DNA of 64,000 nt from the NCBI GenBank assembly GCA_015075405.1, contig JABTUK010000001.1, positions 930,001-994,000 of the forward strand. The letters are read 5' to 3'. The notes under the pieces were generated by a model that worked only from the letters and a program-made list of their open reading frames with translations, searched no databases and was not told the DNA's origin. Both the position numbers and the translations under genes were made by a program. This document shows, piece after piece, positions 23,939 through 31,318 of this stretch (the first letter of the stretch is position 1; each line of letters starts with the position of its first letter). The DNA comes from Anaerolineales bacterium. GTDB lineage: Bacteria > Chloroflexota > Anaerolineae > 4572-78 > J111.

Positions 23939-24052
23939 GTAACCACTCAGCCCTCCTGTCATTTCGAGGCCGTAGGCCGAGAAATCCCTAAAGCGATACA
24001 TCGGCCTCGGAGATTTCTCCCTTCGGTCGAAATGACATGGCCGAGTAGTTTC
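23939..24052. mobile_element. MITE, GTAACTACTCAG family, copy 3, with 8-bp target duplication
   Basis: The ends are GTAACCACTCAGCCC and the complement of GGCCGAGTAGTTTC; subterminal TGTCATTTCGA and TCGAAATGACA are inverted. CTAAATTT is a direct repeat at 23931-23938 and 24053-24060. It sits between the anti-sigma and receiver genes. Confidence 0.85.
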
Positions 24053-24080
24053 CTAAATTTCTTGGTATTTATAGAGAACC

Positions 24081-25034
24081 ATGGCAAAAGCGAATATTCT
24101 TGTTGTTGACAGTGACGAAGGCTTTGGCTTCATGCTCAAAGAGGGGCTGCAAAACAGCGGCCACTACACCGCCAAATGGGTTCATTCGGGCAGCGAGGCC
24201 CTGCAAGCGGTAGTGGAAGAAGCCTTTGACCTGGTGATTATTGATATGGGACTGGCAGATATGGCGCCCGCCAGGCTGATACAAGCAGTTCGCGAGGCCA
24301 AAAACGGCATGCGGATTATGATGATCCCGTTAATCGGCCAGGATTTACCGGATAAAATCAAGACTCTTGAAATTAATGGGATATTAACCAAGCCCTTTTT
24401 TGTGGGCGACCTGCCTGATTTGATTGATCAAGCCACGGGACAGCGCAAAAGCCCCCGCCCGAGCGCCCCCATTCCCGTACCCGCTAAACCTGTCCCCCCT
24501 GCACCCAGTCCAACGCCTCCGGTAGCTACTCGCAGCGCCGAGCAGGCCCCACCCCCCGTTTCTGCCCCGGCCTCAACCCCTGTGGAAAGCGCCATTATGG
24601 TGGATGAAGCCTCTTCATTGACCTTTGTGACAGTGCCGCAGAAAACAATCAGCTACCTACGGAGTAACGAAGCTGAAATTTTACGCTTGCTGGATGATCT
24701 CAATCGAGAAGTTCGGGCTGAAGCCATCTTGCTCATCGCCGGGTTGGAGTTGATTGCCCAGGCAGGGATGCGCAGCCGGACGCAATGCCAGGAGTTGACT
24801 TTGCTGGTGGCCCAAAGTTCCCAGGCGGCAGCCCAGGCTGCCAGTTTTTTGGGCGAGCGGGCCGGACGTTTTGGCCAGAGCTTGCATGAAGGCAGCGAAT
24901 ACCGGCTTTATTCGTTAAGTTTGGGTGAGGGGATTTTGTTATCGCTGGCGCTCAGTTCAAACGTACCCTTGGGGATGATCCGGCACCAATGCCGCCAAAC
25001 CGCCGACCAATTGGCGAAGTTTATCATTCAGTAG
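24081..25034 (+). CDS. Response regulator receiver-Roadblock/LC7 fusion
   Basis: The 317-residue protein starts with a receiver domain (about 4-120; ILVVDSDEGFGF with the acidic pair, VIIDMGLAD with the phospho-Asp, ILTKPF with the Lys). A Pro-rich linker (125-170) leads to a C-terminal domain (about 185-317) with ILRLLDDLNREVRAEAILL, QELTLLVAQSSQAA and YRLYSLSLGEGILLSLALSS, which follow the Roadblock/LC7 pattern used by MglB-like and GTPase-regulating proteins. This suggests a phosphorylation-controlled regulator of a small GTPase or a dimeric scaffold. No kinase or GTPase gene is adjacent. A GAGA before the ATG is a weak ribosome-binding site. Confidence 0.82.
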   Translation: MAKANILVVDSDEGFGFMLKEGLQNSGHYTAKWVHSGSEALQAVVEEAFDLVIIDMGLADMAPARLIQAVREAKNGMRIMMIPLIGQDLPDKIKTLEINGILTKPFFVGDLPDLIDQATGQRKSPRPSAPIPVPAKPVPPAPSPTPPVATRSAEQAPPPVSAPASTPVESAIMVDEASSLTFVTVPQKTISYLRSNEAEILRLLDDLNREVRAEAILLIAGLELIAQAGMRSRTQCQELTLLVAQSSQAAAQAASFLGERAGRFGQSLHEGSEYRLYSLSLGEGILLSLALSSNVPLGMIRHQCRQTADQLAKFIIQ

Positions 25035-25035
25035 G

Positions 25036-25104
25036 GTGAGGCGAGGACGCGATGAGGCGGCAGTCTATCTAAAATCATCGCCTCACGATTCCTCGCCTCC
25101 TCGT
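25036..25104. repeat. GTGAGGCGAGGACGCG word hairpin
   Basis: GGTGAGGCGAGGACGCGATG and AGGCGG at the left face CGCCTCACGATTCCTCGCCT and CCTCG at the right. It starts 1 bp after the TAG of the receiver-roadblock gene. Confidence 0.8.
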
Positions 25105-25110
25105 GCCTTC

Positions 25111-25401
25111 TTAGCCCCGTAGCCTGGCCCGCGTTTCGGCGCAGTGAGGACAGGTATCTCCTTTGTAATCCCGGCCACAACGGGGACAGGTTTTTAGTTC
25201 GCTCTCATCCACCGCGCTGCCGACCGGTGTGGCAATCAGCATGATTTCAACGCCGGCATGTCGAGCCAGCCAATCCAGAACCTCAACGCTGTTGATGGTT
25301 GCTTTACCCCCTTCTATTTGCAAAACACCCCGTAACACCTGCGCCCCCATTTCGGTGACGTTGATGGTCAGCTTCCGGGCATCACTTTTTGAAATCGCCA
25401 T
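25111..25401 (-). CDS. Small zinc-ribbon protein
   Basis: The 96-residue protein has an N-terminal mixed region (MAISKSDARKLTINVTEMGA, then IEGGKATINSVEVLDWLA) and a C-terminal zinc ribbon with two CxxC knuckles (TCPRCGRDYKGDTCPHC). I do not know the family. It starts 7 bp after the rsmI stop with GAGGAG upstream, so it is co-transcribed with rsmI. A nucleic-acid or ribosome-related role is plausible from that context only. Confidence 0.72.
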   Translation of the reverse strand: MAISKSDARKLTINVTEMGAQVLRGVLQIEGGKATINSVEVLDWLARHAGVEIMLIATPVGSAVDESELKTCPRCGRDYKGDTCPHCAETRARLRG

Positions 25402-25408
25402 AAGGTGA

Positions 25409-26248
25409 TTACTCCTCTGCTTGGGCTTTTTTTACTTGCTGAGCCAGGGCGTAAACTTCGCGCCTACCCCAGCCGCTCTGAGCGGCCACCTGACGCACCG
25501 CATCTTTGACCGAGACTCCGGCTACGATGGCGCGGGCTAATTCTGCCTCTACCTGGGCTTGATTCCAGGTAGCCGGAGCAGGGGCGCCGCCCACCACCAG
25601 GGTAAACTCGCCGCGCGGTTCTCGCTGCTGCCATTCGCGGCTGGCCCCGGCCAGCGTGCCGCGCCAGATTTCTTCGTACAGTTTGGTCAATTCGCGGCAG
25701 ACGGCGATAGGACGATCCAACCCCAGGCAGTCCCCCATATCGGCCAGGGTTTCGCGCAGGCGATGGGGCGCTTCAAAAAAGACCAAGGTGGCTTTTTGCG
25801 CGGCCACTTCTTGCAAAAGCCGGCGGCGGTCGCCGGCTTTGCGCGGCAAAAATCCCAGAAACAAGAACCGATCGGTTGGTAACCCGCTGGCCGGCAGCGC
25901 CGTGCCGAGAGCGCTGGGTCCGGGAATGGAGACCACCGGAAAACCTCGCTCGATGGCCGCCCGCACCAACTCATAACCGGGGTCTGATAAAAGCGGCGTC
26001 CCGGCTTCGGAAACCAGGGCCACATCACCCTCCGCCAGCGCGCTCAGAATGCGCTCCAGCCGGGTGACTTTGTTATGTTCAAAATAGCTGACCAGCGGGC
26101 GATGCAGGTCAAAATGTTTGAGCAACTGACCGGTGGTCCGGGTATCTTCGGTGGCAATCAGCGACGCCTCGCGCAAAATCCGCAGGGCGCGCAAGGTAAT
26201 GTCTTCCAGGTTGCCCAGGGGTGTGGCGACAAGGTAGAGTGTGCCCAT
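25409..26248 (-). CDS. rsmI: 16S rRNA (cytidine1402-2'-O)-methyltransferase
   Basis: The 279-residue SAM enzyme methylates the ribose of C1402 in 16S rRNA. MGTLYLVATPLGNLEDITLR is the family N-terminus; ATEDTRTTGQLLKHF, ALVSEAGTPLLSDPGYELV and FFEAPHRLRETLADM are further signatures, and a helical C-terminal domain (SVKDAVRQVAAQSGWGRREV) is present. The ATG at 26248 directly follows a GTGAATTGT-word hairpin; the 63-bp gap to selA consists almost entirely of that repeat and no Shine-Dalgarno is left, so translation initiation here is unusual. selA lies upstream on the same strand. Confidence 0.95.
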   Translation of the reverse strand: MGTLYLVATPLGNLEDITLRALRILREASLIATEDTRTTGQLLKHFDLHRPLVSYFEHNKVTRLERILSALAEGDVALVSEAGTPLLSDPGYELVRAAIERGFPVVSIPGPSALGTALPASGLPTDRFLFLGFLPRKAGDRRRLLQEVAAQKATLVFFEAPHRLRETLADMGDCLGLDRPIAVCRELTKLYEEIWRGTLAGASREWQQREPRGEFTLVVGGAPAPATWNQAQVEAELARAIVAGVSVKDAVRQVAAQSGWGRREVYALAQQVKKAQAEE

Positions 26249-26330
26249 ATTAATTGTGAATGGTGAATTGTAAATGATTAATTGTTAATGCAAGATTATT
26301 CATTGGCCGGTTCACAATTCATAATTCGTC
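26249..26330. repeat. GAATTGTGAATGGTGAATTGT word hairpin between selA and rsmI
   Basis: AATTGTGAATGGTGAATTGT at the left faces GTTCACAATTCATAATTCGT at the right. The right arm encodes the last residues of SelA (NYEL) and supplies its TGA stop; the left arm abuts the rsmI ATG. Confidence 0.78.
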
Positions 26331-27703
26331 AGAGTGTGTTTGAGAGCAGAAATGAGGGTTTTATCCTGTTCCGGTAGGACGGTGCGGGGGTCGAGGAGGA
26401 GGCGTTCGTTATCAATGCGGGTGATGATAGGCGGGTCAGACTGGCGGAGTTGGGCAGCCAGGGCGTCAATGGAAGACACAGCCAAGGCCAAGGCTCTGGT
26501 GGGCAGAGTTTGGCCCGGCAGGCTGCCTCCTCCCACCGTTGAGGCGCTTTCGATTACCTGCAACGGCAGATGGGCCAGTTGCGGGATGTTGAGCAGGGCG
26601 CGCCGCCACTTTTGGGCGCGTCGCGCCAGCGTCGTTATATCAGTGGAAATCATGCGCCACACGGGAATTTCGGTGGTGGCTTTTCCTTCAAGATAGGCCA
26701 GCAGGGTGGCCTGGAGAGCGGCCAGGGTTATTTTATCAACCCGTAGGGCGCGAATTAATGGATGCTTTTTTAATTGCTCAATCAGCGCCGCTTTGCCCAG
26801 AATCAGCCCGGCCTGGGGGCCGCCCAACAATTTATCCCCACTCGCGGTAATTAAATCTACGCCGGCAACCAGACTCTCCTGAATTGTCGGCTCATGAGCC
26901 AAACCGAAGGGCAGCGTGTCCAGCAGCGTGCCGGAGCCGAGGTCTTCCATCAAGGGTAGATGGCAGCGCCGGGCCAGTTCGGCCAGTTCGGCCAGGGTAG
27001 GCTGAGCCGTAAAGCCGGTAATTTGATAGTTGCTGTGGTGGACGCTTAACAATAGGCCGGTCCGGTCTGGGTCAACAGCCTGTTCGTAATCGCGGAGGTA
27101 GGTGCGATTGGTCGTTCCCACTTCAACCAGACGCGCGCCGGATTGGGCCATAATATCGGGAATACGGAAGCCGCCGCCAATCTCAACCAGTTGGCTGCGG
27201 CTGATGATAACCTCTTTATCTCTGGCCAGGGCCGTCAAAGTCAGGATAACTGCGCCGGCATTGTTATTGACCACAACCGCTGCTTCTGCGCCCGTGAGCC
27301 GGCACAGCAAATCAGCCGCATGGGCATAGCGTGAGCCGCGGTCGCCTGCTTCCAGATTATATTCCAGGTTGGAGTAGGCAGAAGCGGCTTGCTGCATGGC
27401 CTGCTGCGCCCGCCGGCTCAGCAAGGCTCGCCCCAGGTTAGTGTGGATAATAACCCCGGTCGCATTAATAACCGGCTGCAAAGAAGGACGCGCTTCGACA
27501 GAAAGCCGCGTCAGCGCTGCTTCGGCCAGCGAATCGAGCGATTGGGCTGGCTCTCCGGCCATGATGCGCCGCCGGGCCTGGTCTAATTCGCCGCGGATGG
27601 CCTCAACCACTAAAGCCCGTCCGTGAATGGCAGTCAGCGGGGCAAGTTGGTCTGTTTGCAGCAGTTTATCTACACTGGGAAGTTGGCGGAGTTGAGATTG
27701 CAC
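26312..27703 (-). CDS. selA: L-seryl-tRNA(Sec) selenium transferase
   Basis: SelA uses PLP and selenophosphate to convert Ser-tRNA(Sec) to Sec-tRNA(Sec). The 463-residue length is normal. The N-terminal domain (LRQLPSVDKLLQ), VINATGVIIHTNLGRALLS, AAVVVNNNAGAVILTL and the PLP lysine motif ASGDKLLGGPQAG are all present. Start is GTG at 27703 with GAGG about 9 nt before. The last residues and stop codon lie within a dispersed hairpin. The gene implies that this organism makes selenoproteins; selB, selC and selD are not in the window. It overlaps no other gene and follows a small membrane-protein gene by 5 bp. Confidence 0.95.
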   Translation of the reverse strand: MQSQLRQLPSVDKLLQTDQLAPLTAIHGRALVVEAIRGELDQARRRIMAGEPAQSLDSLAEAALTRLSVEARPSLQPVINATGVIIHTNLGRALLSRRAQQAMQQAASAYSNLEYNLEAGDRGSRYAHAADLLCRLTGAEAAVVVNNNAGAVILTLTALARDKEVIISRSQLVEIGGGFRIPDIMAQSGARLVEVGTTNRTYLRDYEQAVDPDRTGLLLSVHHSNYQITGFTAQPTLAELAELARRCHLPLMEDLGSGTLLDTLPFGLAHEPTIQESLVAGVDLITASGDKLLGGPQAGLILGKAALIEQLKKHPLIRALRVDKITLAALQATLLAYLEGKATTEIPVWRMISTDITTLARRAQKWRRALLNIPQLAHLPLQVIESASTVGGGSLPGQTLPTRALALAVSSIDALAAQLRQSDPPIITRIDNERLLLDPRTVLPEQDKTLISALKHTLTNYEL

Positions 27704-27708
27704 TTTGC

Positions 27709-28086
27709 TTAACCTCGCGTGATAAAGAAAGTTTCGATGAGAATAAAAACGCCGACCAGAACTGCGGCGATGGTCCAGTTTAAAGCCCGAATCATCTGAA
27801 GATAGGCCAGCAAGACAGCCAGGAATCCCACCCAGGCCCCTTGCCGGAGCAGGCGAGTTTTGTCTCGTTCGAGCCAGCCGGGCCGGGCAAAACGATGATT
27901 GAAGTAGGCGGTCAGAGGAATAGTAGTCGAACCCAGGCCAAAAAACAAAAAAGTAAAAAACAGTGCCTGGGGCTGGGCTAACATCGTATCAGGATTGGGC
28001 CACAGGGTGTTAATGACATAGTACAACCCGGCAAAACTTAGACCGGCAACCAGAATTGAAAGTAAAACCCACCATTTTGGGCGCAT
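27709..28086 (-). CDS. Small membrane protein with four predicted helices
   Basis: The 125-residue protein has four hydrophobic segments: VLLSILVAGLSFAGLYYVI, LFFTFLFFGLGSTTIPLTAY, GAWVGFLAVLLAYLQMI and WTIAAVLVGVFILIETFFI. It carries no motif I recognise. It begins ATGCGCCCAAAATGG and ends 5 bp before the selA start, so it is the first gene of the selA-rsmI transcript. Small proteins of this type are frequent in Chloroflexota genomes near housekeeping genes, but no function is known to me. Confidence 0.75.
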   Translation of the reverse strand: MRPKWWVLLSILVAGLSFAGLYYVINTLWPNPDTMLAQPQALFFTFLFFGLGSTTIPLTAYFNHRFARPGWLERDKTRLLRQGAWVGFLAVLLAYLQMIRALNWTIAAVLVGVFILIETFFITRG

Positions 28087-28199
28087 AGCTAATCGTATAA
28101 GTTAAAGCCTCAGATTTTAAGAACATTATACCTCAACCAATTATAAACGTCATCTGAACTATTCGATAAGTTATTCAATTTGTTATTATCATGATTAAT

Positions 28200-28765
28200 A
28201 TATATTTAGTAATCTATAGTAGGGCCTGTGAGTATGTGGAGAAGAGCAGAATCTCTGTGATTTACTACTATATGTAGCGTCGGTGTGGCAAAAAGGTCTG
28301 TATTTGGGAGAAGGTATATTTAGAGCCTTGTGGATAACTGTGGGGACAAAAAAGGAGTAGTTTGAATAGATAAATTCGGCGAAATTTGTCAAATAAAACT
28401 GATTCTATATTTGGGGTAATAGGAAATGACTCTACCTATATATTGTGGTTGCGTTGAATAGCACAAAAGCGAGTTTATTGAGGAAGCTTAAAAGTTATCC
28501 CCAAATGAGGTCACTTATCCACAGTTATCTTGGGGTTATCCACAAAAATACCCTAAAATCAGGTACAGGCCCTAAAAGTACACAAAAGTTGGTAAGAGCC
28601 TAACTACTATATGTAGGACAGCTAAAAACTACCCTTCGCCAAAACTGACCGATGATAAGGCCGTGCTAACTTAACAATTGCAGTACTTTTTATCCAGTCT
28701 CCCTCAGAGTTATCCCCATGTGGGGAGTAGTTATCCACAGTTATTTGCCAAGTTATCCACAAAAC
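28200..28765. other. Probable chromosome origin oriC (downstream DnaA-box cluster)
   Basis: Perfect DnaA boxes TTATCCACA lie at 28515-28523, 28536-28544, 28731-28739 and 28753-28761, with an inverted one (TGTGGATAA) at 28329-28337 and near-matches TTATCCCCA at 28495 and 28710. A 14-mer ACTACTATATGTAG is repeated directly at 28264-28277 and 28603-28616, and TAGGGCCTGT (28220-28229) is answered by ACAGGCCCTA (28565-28574). The stretch 28090-28470 is AT-rich and could be the unwinding element. No gene is credible in this 765-bp gap between the selA cluster and dnaA. Confidence 0.82.
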
Positions 28766-28782
28766 TCACCATATTTTTACAT

Positions 28783-28818
28783 AAAAAAGGCAACTGCACG
28801 CGACCAGTTGCCTTTTTT
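28783..28818. terminator. Bidirectional terminator downstream of dnaA
   Basis: AAAAAAGGCAACTG and CAGTTGCCTTTTTT are perfect 14-bp arms with an 8-nt loop, giving a T-run in both directions. It ends dnaA transcription before the DnaA-box cluster. Confidence 0.92.
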
Positions 28819-28851
28819 ATGGGAGCGTCAAATTATTACCAGACGCCTGAA

Positions 28852-30234
28852 TTATTGGGTTTTTTTCTGGTAGATTAATTCTCGGATAGCGAGCATTTCC
28901 CGGCGCAGACGGTCGTTTTGTTCTATTTGTGAGGCTATTTTCTCCCAGCCGTACATCACAGTTGTATGGTCTCGCCCGCCCAGCGCCTCACCGATTTGAG
29001 GCAGCGAGGCTCCAGTTTCTTCACGGGCCAGGTACATGGCCATCTGCCGGGCAAACGCAACTTCCTTGCTGCGACCTCGCTGGATCAGAATATCTTCTTC
29101 AATCCGGTAATAATCGGCTACCGCAGCAATGACTTGCTCTACGGTAAGTTCAGCCTGACGGGAGACAATATCTTGCAAGGCTGCGGTGGCCAGTTCGATG
29201 CTGATGGGATGGCGAACCATAGCCGCGTGGGCTATCACTTTGTTGAGCGCCCCTTCCAGCTCACGGATGTTGTTCTGCGCGCGCCGGGCGATAAATTCCA
29301 TCACGTCATCAGGCACGCGCACCCCCTGGGAGTCGGCCTTGAAGCGTAGAATGGCGATGCGGGTTTCCAGGTCTGGCGGCTGAACATCGGCCAAAAGTCC
29401 CCACTCAAAGCGTGAACGCAGGCGGTCTTCGAGGGTGGTGATAGCCTTGGGCGGGCGGTCGCTGGAGAGAACAATTTGGCCGCCAGAGGAGTGCAGCGTA
29501 TTGAAGGTGTGGAAAAATTCTTCCTGAGTGCTCTCTTTGCCGGCAATAAATTGAATATCGTCAATCAAAAGAAAATCGGTGTTGCGGTATTTTTCGCGGA
29601 ATAATTCGGTAGATTGGGACCGAATGGCGTTGATCAAGTCATTGGTAAAGGTTTCGGATGAGGTATAAATAACCTTCCGACCCCGGCCAATGGCGTAATG
29701 GGCAATTGCCTGAAGCAGGTGGGTTTTGCCCAGGCCAACACCGCCGTATAAAAATAAGGGATTGTAGGCATCGGCCGGTCTTTCGGCTACAGCTAAAGAG
29801 GCGGCATGGGCCAGGCGGTTTGATGCGCCGACAATAAACTGTTCGAAGACGTACTTATGGTTTAACATGAGGCGATCTCTGTTTTCACGAAGGTGTCCAT
29901 TGCCGTTGTTGTTATTTTGGATATGGCCATTAATCGGCTGGGGGCTTTGCAGCAAAGGTGGCGGCGCTTGTTCGCCTGCTCCGGCAGACATATGATCTAC
30001 CGTAAATTGAATATTGACAGCCCGGCCTAACACATGAGTTACAGCCCGGCTAATAGTAGCAAATAGCCGGTTTTCTAGCCAATCTTTGGCAAAGGCATTT
30101 TTGGTGCCAATGACCAGCCGATCGCTATCTTGAGCCACAATGCGCGTATCTTTGATCCAGGTATCAAAGGTAGCGCGAGTCATTTGCAATTGTAACTGAC
30201 CCAAGGTAGCCTGCCAAACTTGGTCGGTATCCAT
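28852..30234 (-). CDS. dnaA: Chromosomal replication initiator DnaA
   Basis: The 460-residue initiator has domain I (VWQATLGQLQLQMTRATFDT), a short Asn/Gly-rich linker (about 95-120), the AAA+ domain III (about 125-340; LNHKYVFEQFIVGASNRLAH, Walker A GGVGLGKTHLLQAI, LLIDDIQFIAGKES) and domain IV with the DNA signature GGRDHTTVMYGWEK. It unwinds oriC at TTATNCACA boxes, clusters of which lie on both sides of the gene. AGGGAG precedes the ATG. Unlike the common arrangement, dnaN is not the next gene: csp and rnj separate them. Confidence 0.98.
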   Translation of the reverse strand: MDTDQVWQATLGQLQLQMTRATFDTWIKDTRIVAQDSDRLVIGTKNAFAKDWLENRLFATISRAVTHVLGRAVNIQFTVDHMSAGAGEQAPPPLLQSPQPINGHIQNNNNGNGHLRENRDRLMLNHKYVFEQFIVGASNRLAHAASLAVAERPADAYNPLFLYGGVGLGKTHLLQAIAHYAIGRGRKVIYTSSETFTNDLINAIRSQSTELFREKYRNTDFLLIDDIQFIAGKESTQEEFFHTFNTLHSSGGQIVLSSDRPPKAITTLEDRLRSRFEWGLLADVQPPDLETRIAILRFKADSQGVRVPDDVMEFIARRAQNNIRELEGALNKVIAHAAMVRHPISIELATAALQDIVSRQAELTVEQVIAAVADYYRIEEDILIQRGRSKEVAFARQMAMYLAREETGASLPQIGEALGGRDHTTVMYGWEKIASQIEQNDRLRREMLAIRELIYQKKTQ

Positions 30235-30669
30235 AAAACTCTTCTCCCTAGCAATTTTTGGACATATCTGGATTCAGGAAGGTTTTTGAGACAAAAAGAA
30301 TACAACACAAAAAGTTAATATTTTTGCGCTATCAAATATTCTGGCTGATGAAGGTGAAGTGACGGGAATCGAAGGATAATTTTATTGTATAAAAGGTGAC
30401 TGCGGAACCGGAGGTCTTTCTGCGGAAAATGTCAGGAACAGATAAATTGCAAATAATAACTGCAATTTCCGAACCCTTCTCTTTTTGATTAGGTGTTCTA
30501 AAGAGACGGGGATATAAAATTGTATGGCAAAATTACAGAAAATTTTGGGGAAAGATAAACCCTCCGCTACAGTCGAGTTGCATTGTACCAAACCTCCTAA
30601 ATACTCGCAATAGCTCTACCTTAAAAAAAACTCCTTTTCATTTATTTTTAAGAAAAGTTATGGTGAGTC

Positions 30670-30745
30670 GAAATCGTTTTGTGGATAAACTGTGGGTAAC
30701 GGAAAATAACTATCGGCATATTTGTGTATAACGTGGGGATAACTT
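30670..30745. other. Upstream DnaA-box cluster
   Basis: TGTGGATAA (30680-30688) and TGTGTATAA (30723-30731) are exact inverted DnaA boxes, TGTGGGTAA (30691) and TGGGGATAA (30734) are one base off. The rest of 30235-30820 shows no gene. With the cluster at 28329-28761 this gives a bipartite origin around dnaA, as in Bacillus; it may also regulate dnaA. Confidence 0.75.
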
Positions 30746-30827
30746 TTCCTGTATCTATTCAGCGCACCCTGACGCAAAACGGGCTGAAGGCTGTATCCAG
30801 GGGGCATTTGGTTGAGTTGTTATTAAT

Positions 30828-30855
30828 TTGACAAACATTATTATCTTTGTATAAT
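30828..30855 (+). promoter_or_regulatory. Promoter of the cold-shock gene
   Basis: TTGACA (30828-30833), a 16-bp spacer and TATAAT (30850-30855) are both perfect hexamers. The predicted transcript has a leader of about 125 nt before the ATG at 30987, a length typical of cold-shock genes. Confidence 0.88.
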
Positions 30856-30986
30856 CATTCACAATAAGTATAAAAGATACAGTTTTTCTCTGAGCCAGCC
30901 GCAGGAGTCTAGCAGTATTATTCCGGCGGTTTTTTTATGGCTCAAAACAATTAAAAAATAATTCTTAAGCAAAGAGGTATTTAATC

Positions 30987-31196
30987 GTGTCTGAGCGAAT
31001 AACGGGAACGGTTAAGTGGTTTGATGCCGCTAAAGGCTATGGCTATATTGAAGCCGGTCTCGGCGAAGAGGTTTTTGTCCATTATCAGGCTATCGTCGGT
31101 AATAGTTTGAAAAACCTATTAGCCGGTGATCAGGTTGTATTTTCAATCAATCGCCGGCCGCGCGGCCCGGTGGCTCTGGAAGTCACCAAAGCTTAA
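30987..31196 (+). CDS. Cold-shock domain protein (CspA-like)
   Basis: The 69-residue single-stranded nucleic-acid-binding protein contains GTVKWFDAAKGYGYIEA (RNP1) and EEVFVHYQAI (RNP2). RNP1 has Tyr in place of the second common Phe. Such proteins melt RNA structure and support translation in the cold. A consensus promoter, long leader and strong terminator make it a single-gene unit. It lies between dnaA and rnj. Confidence 0.95.
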   Translation: MSERITGTVKWFDAAKGYGYIEAGLGEEVFVHYQAIVGNSLKNLLAGDQVVFSINRRPRGPVALEVTKA

Positions 31197-31225
31197 CCAC
31201 TTACTCCATCTAATGTCACTTTATT

Positions 31226-31252
31226 AGCCCCGGATACTCCGGGGCTTTTTTG
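31226..31252 (+). terminator. Rho-independent terminator of the cold-shock gene
   Basis: AGCCCCGGATACTCCGGGGCT forms a GC-rich stem with a short loop, followed by TTTTTT. Confidence 0.93.
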
Positions 31253-31318
31253 TGAAAACGCTTATGCCAGATTGCCAACCTCGATAACTAATCGCTATAA
31301 TTTCAAGGAGAAATTTCT

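Noticed and set aside
28087..28851. Small open frames in the DnaA-box region
   Set aside because: They are short, AT-rich and interrupted by DnaA boxes; the stretch is better explained as origin DNA.
30382..30591. Minus-strand open frame of 69 codons upstream of dnaA
   Set aside because: AT-rich, no ribosome-binding site, no recognisable protein; probably leader or origin DNA.
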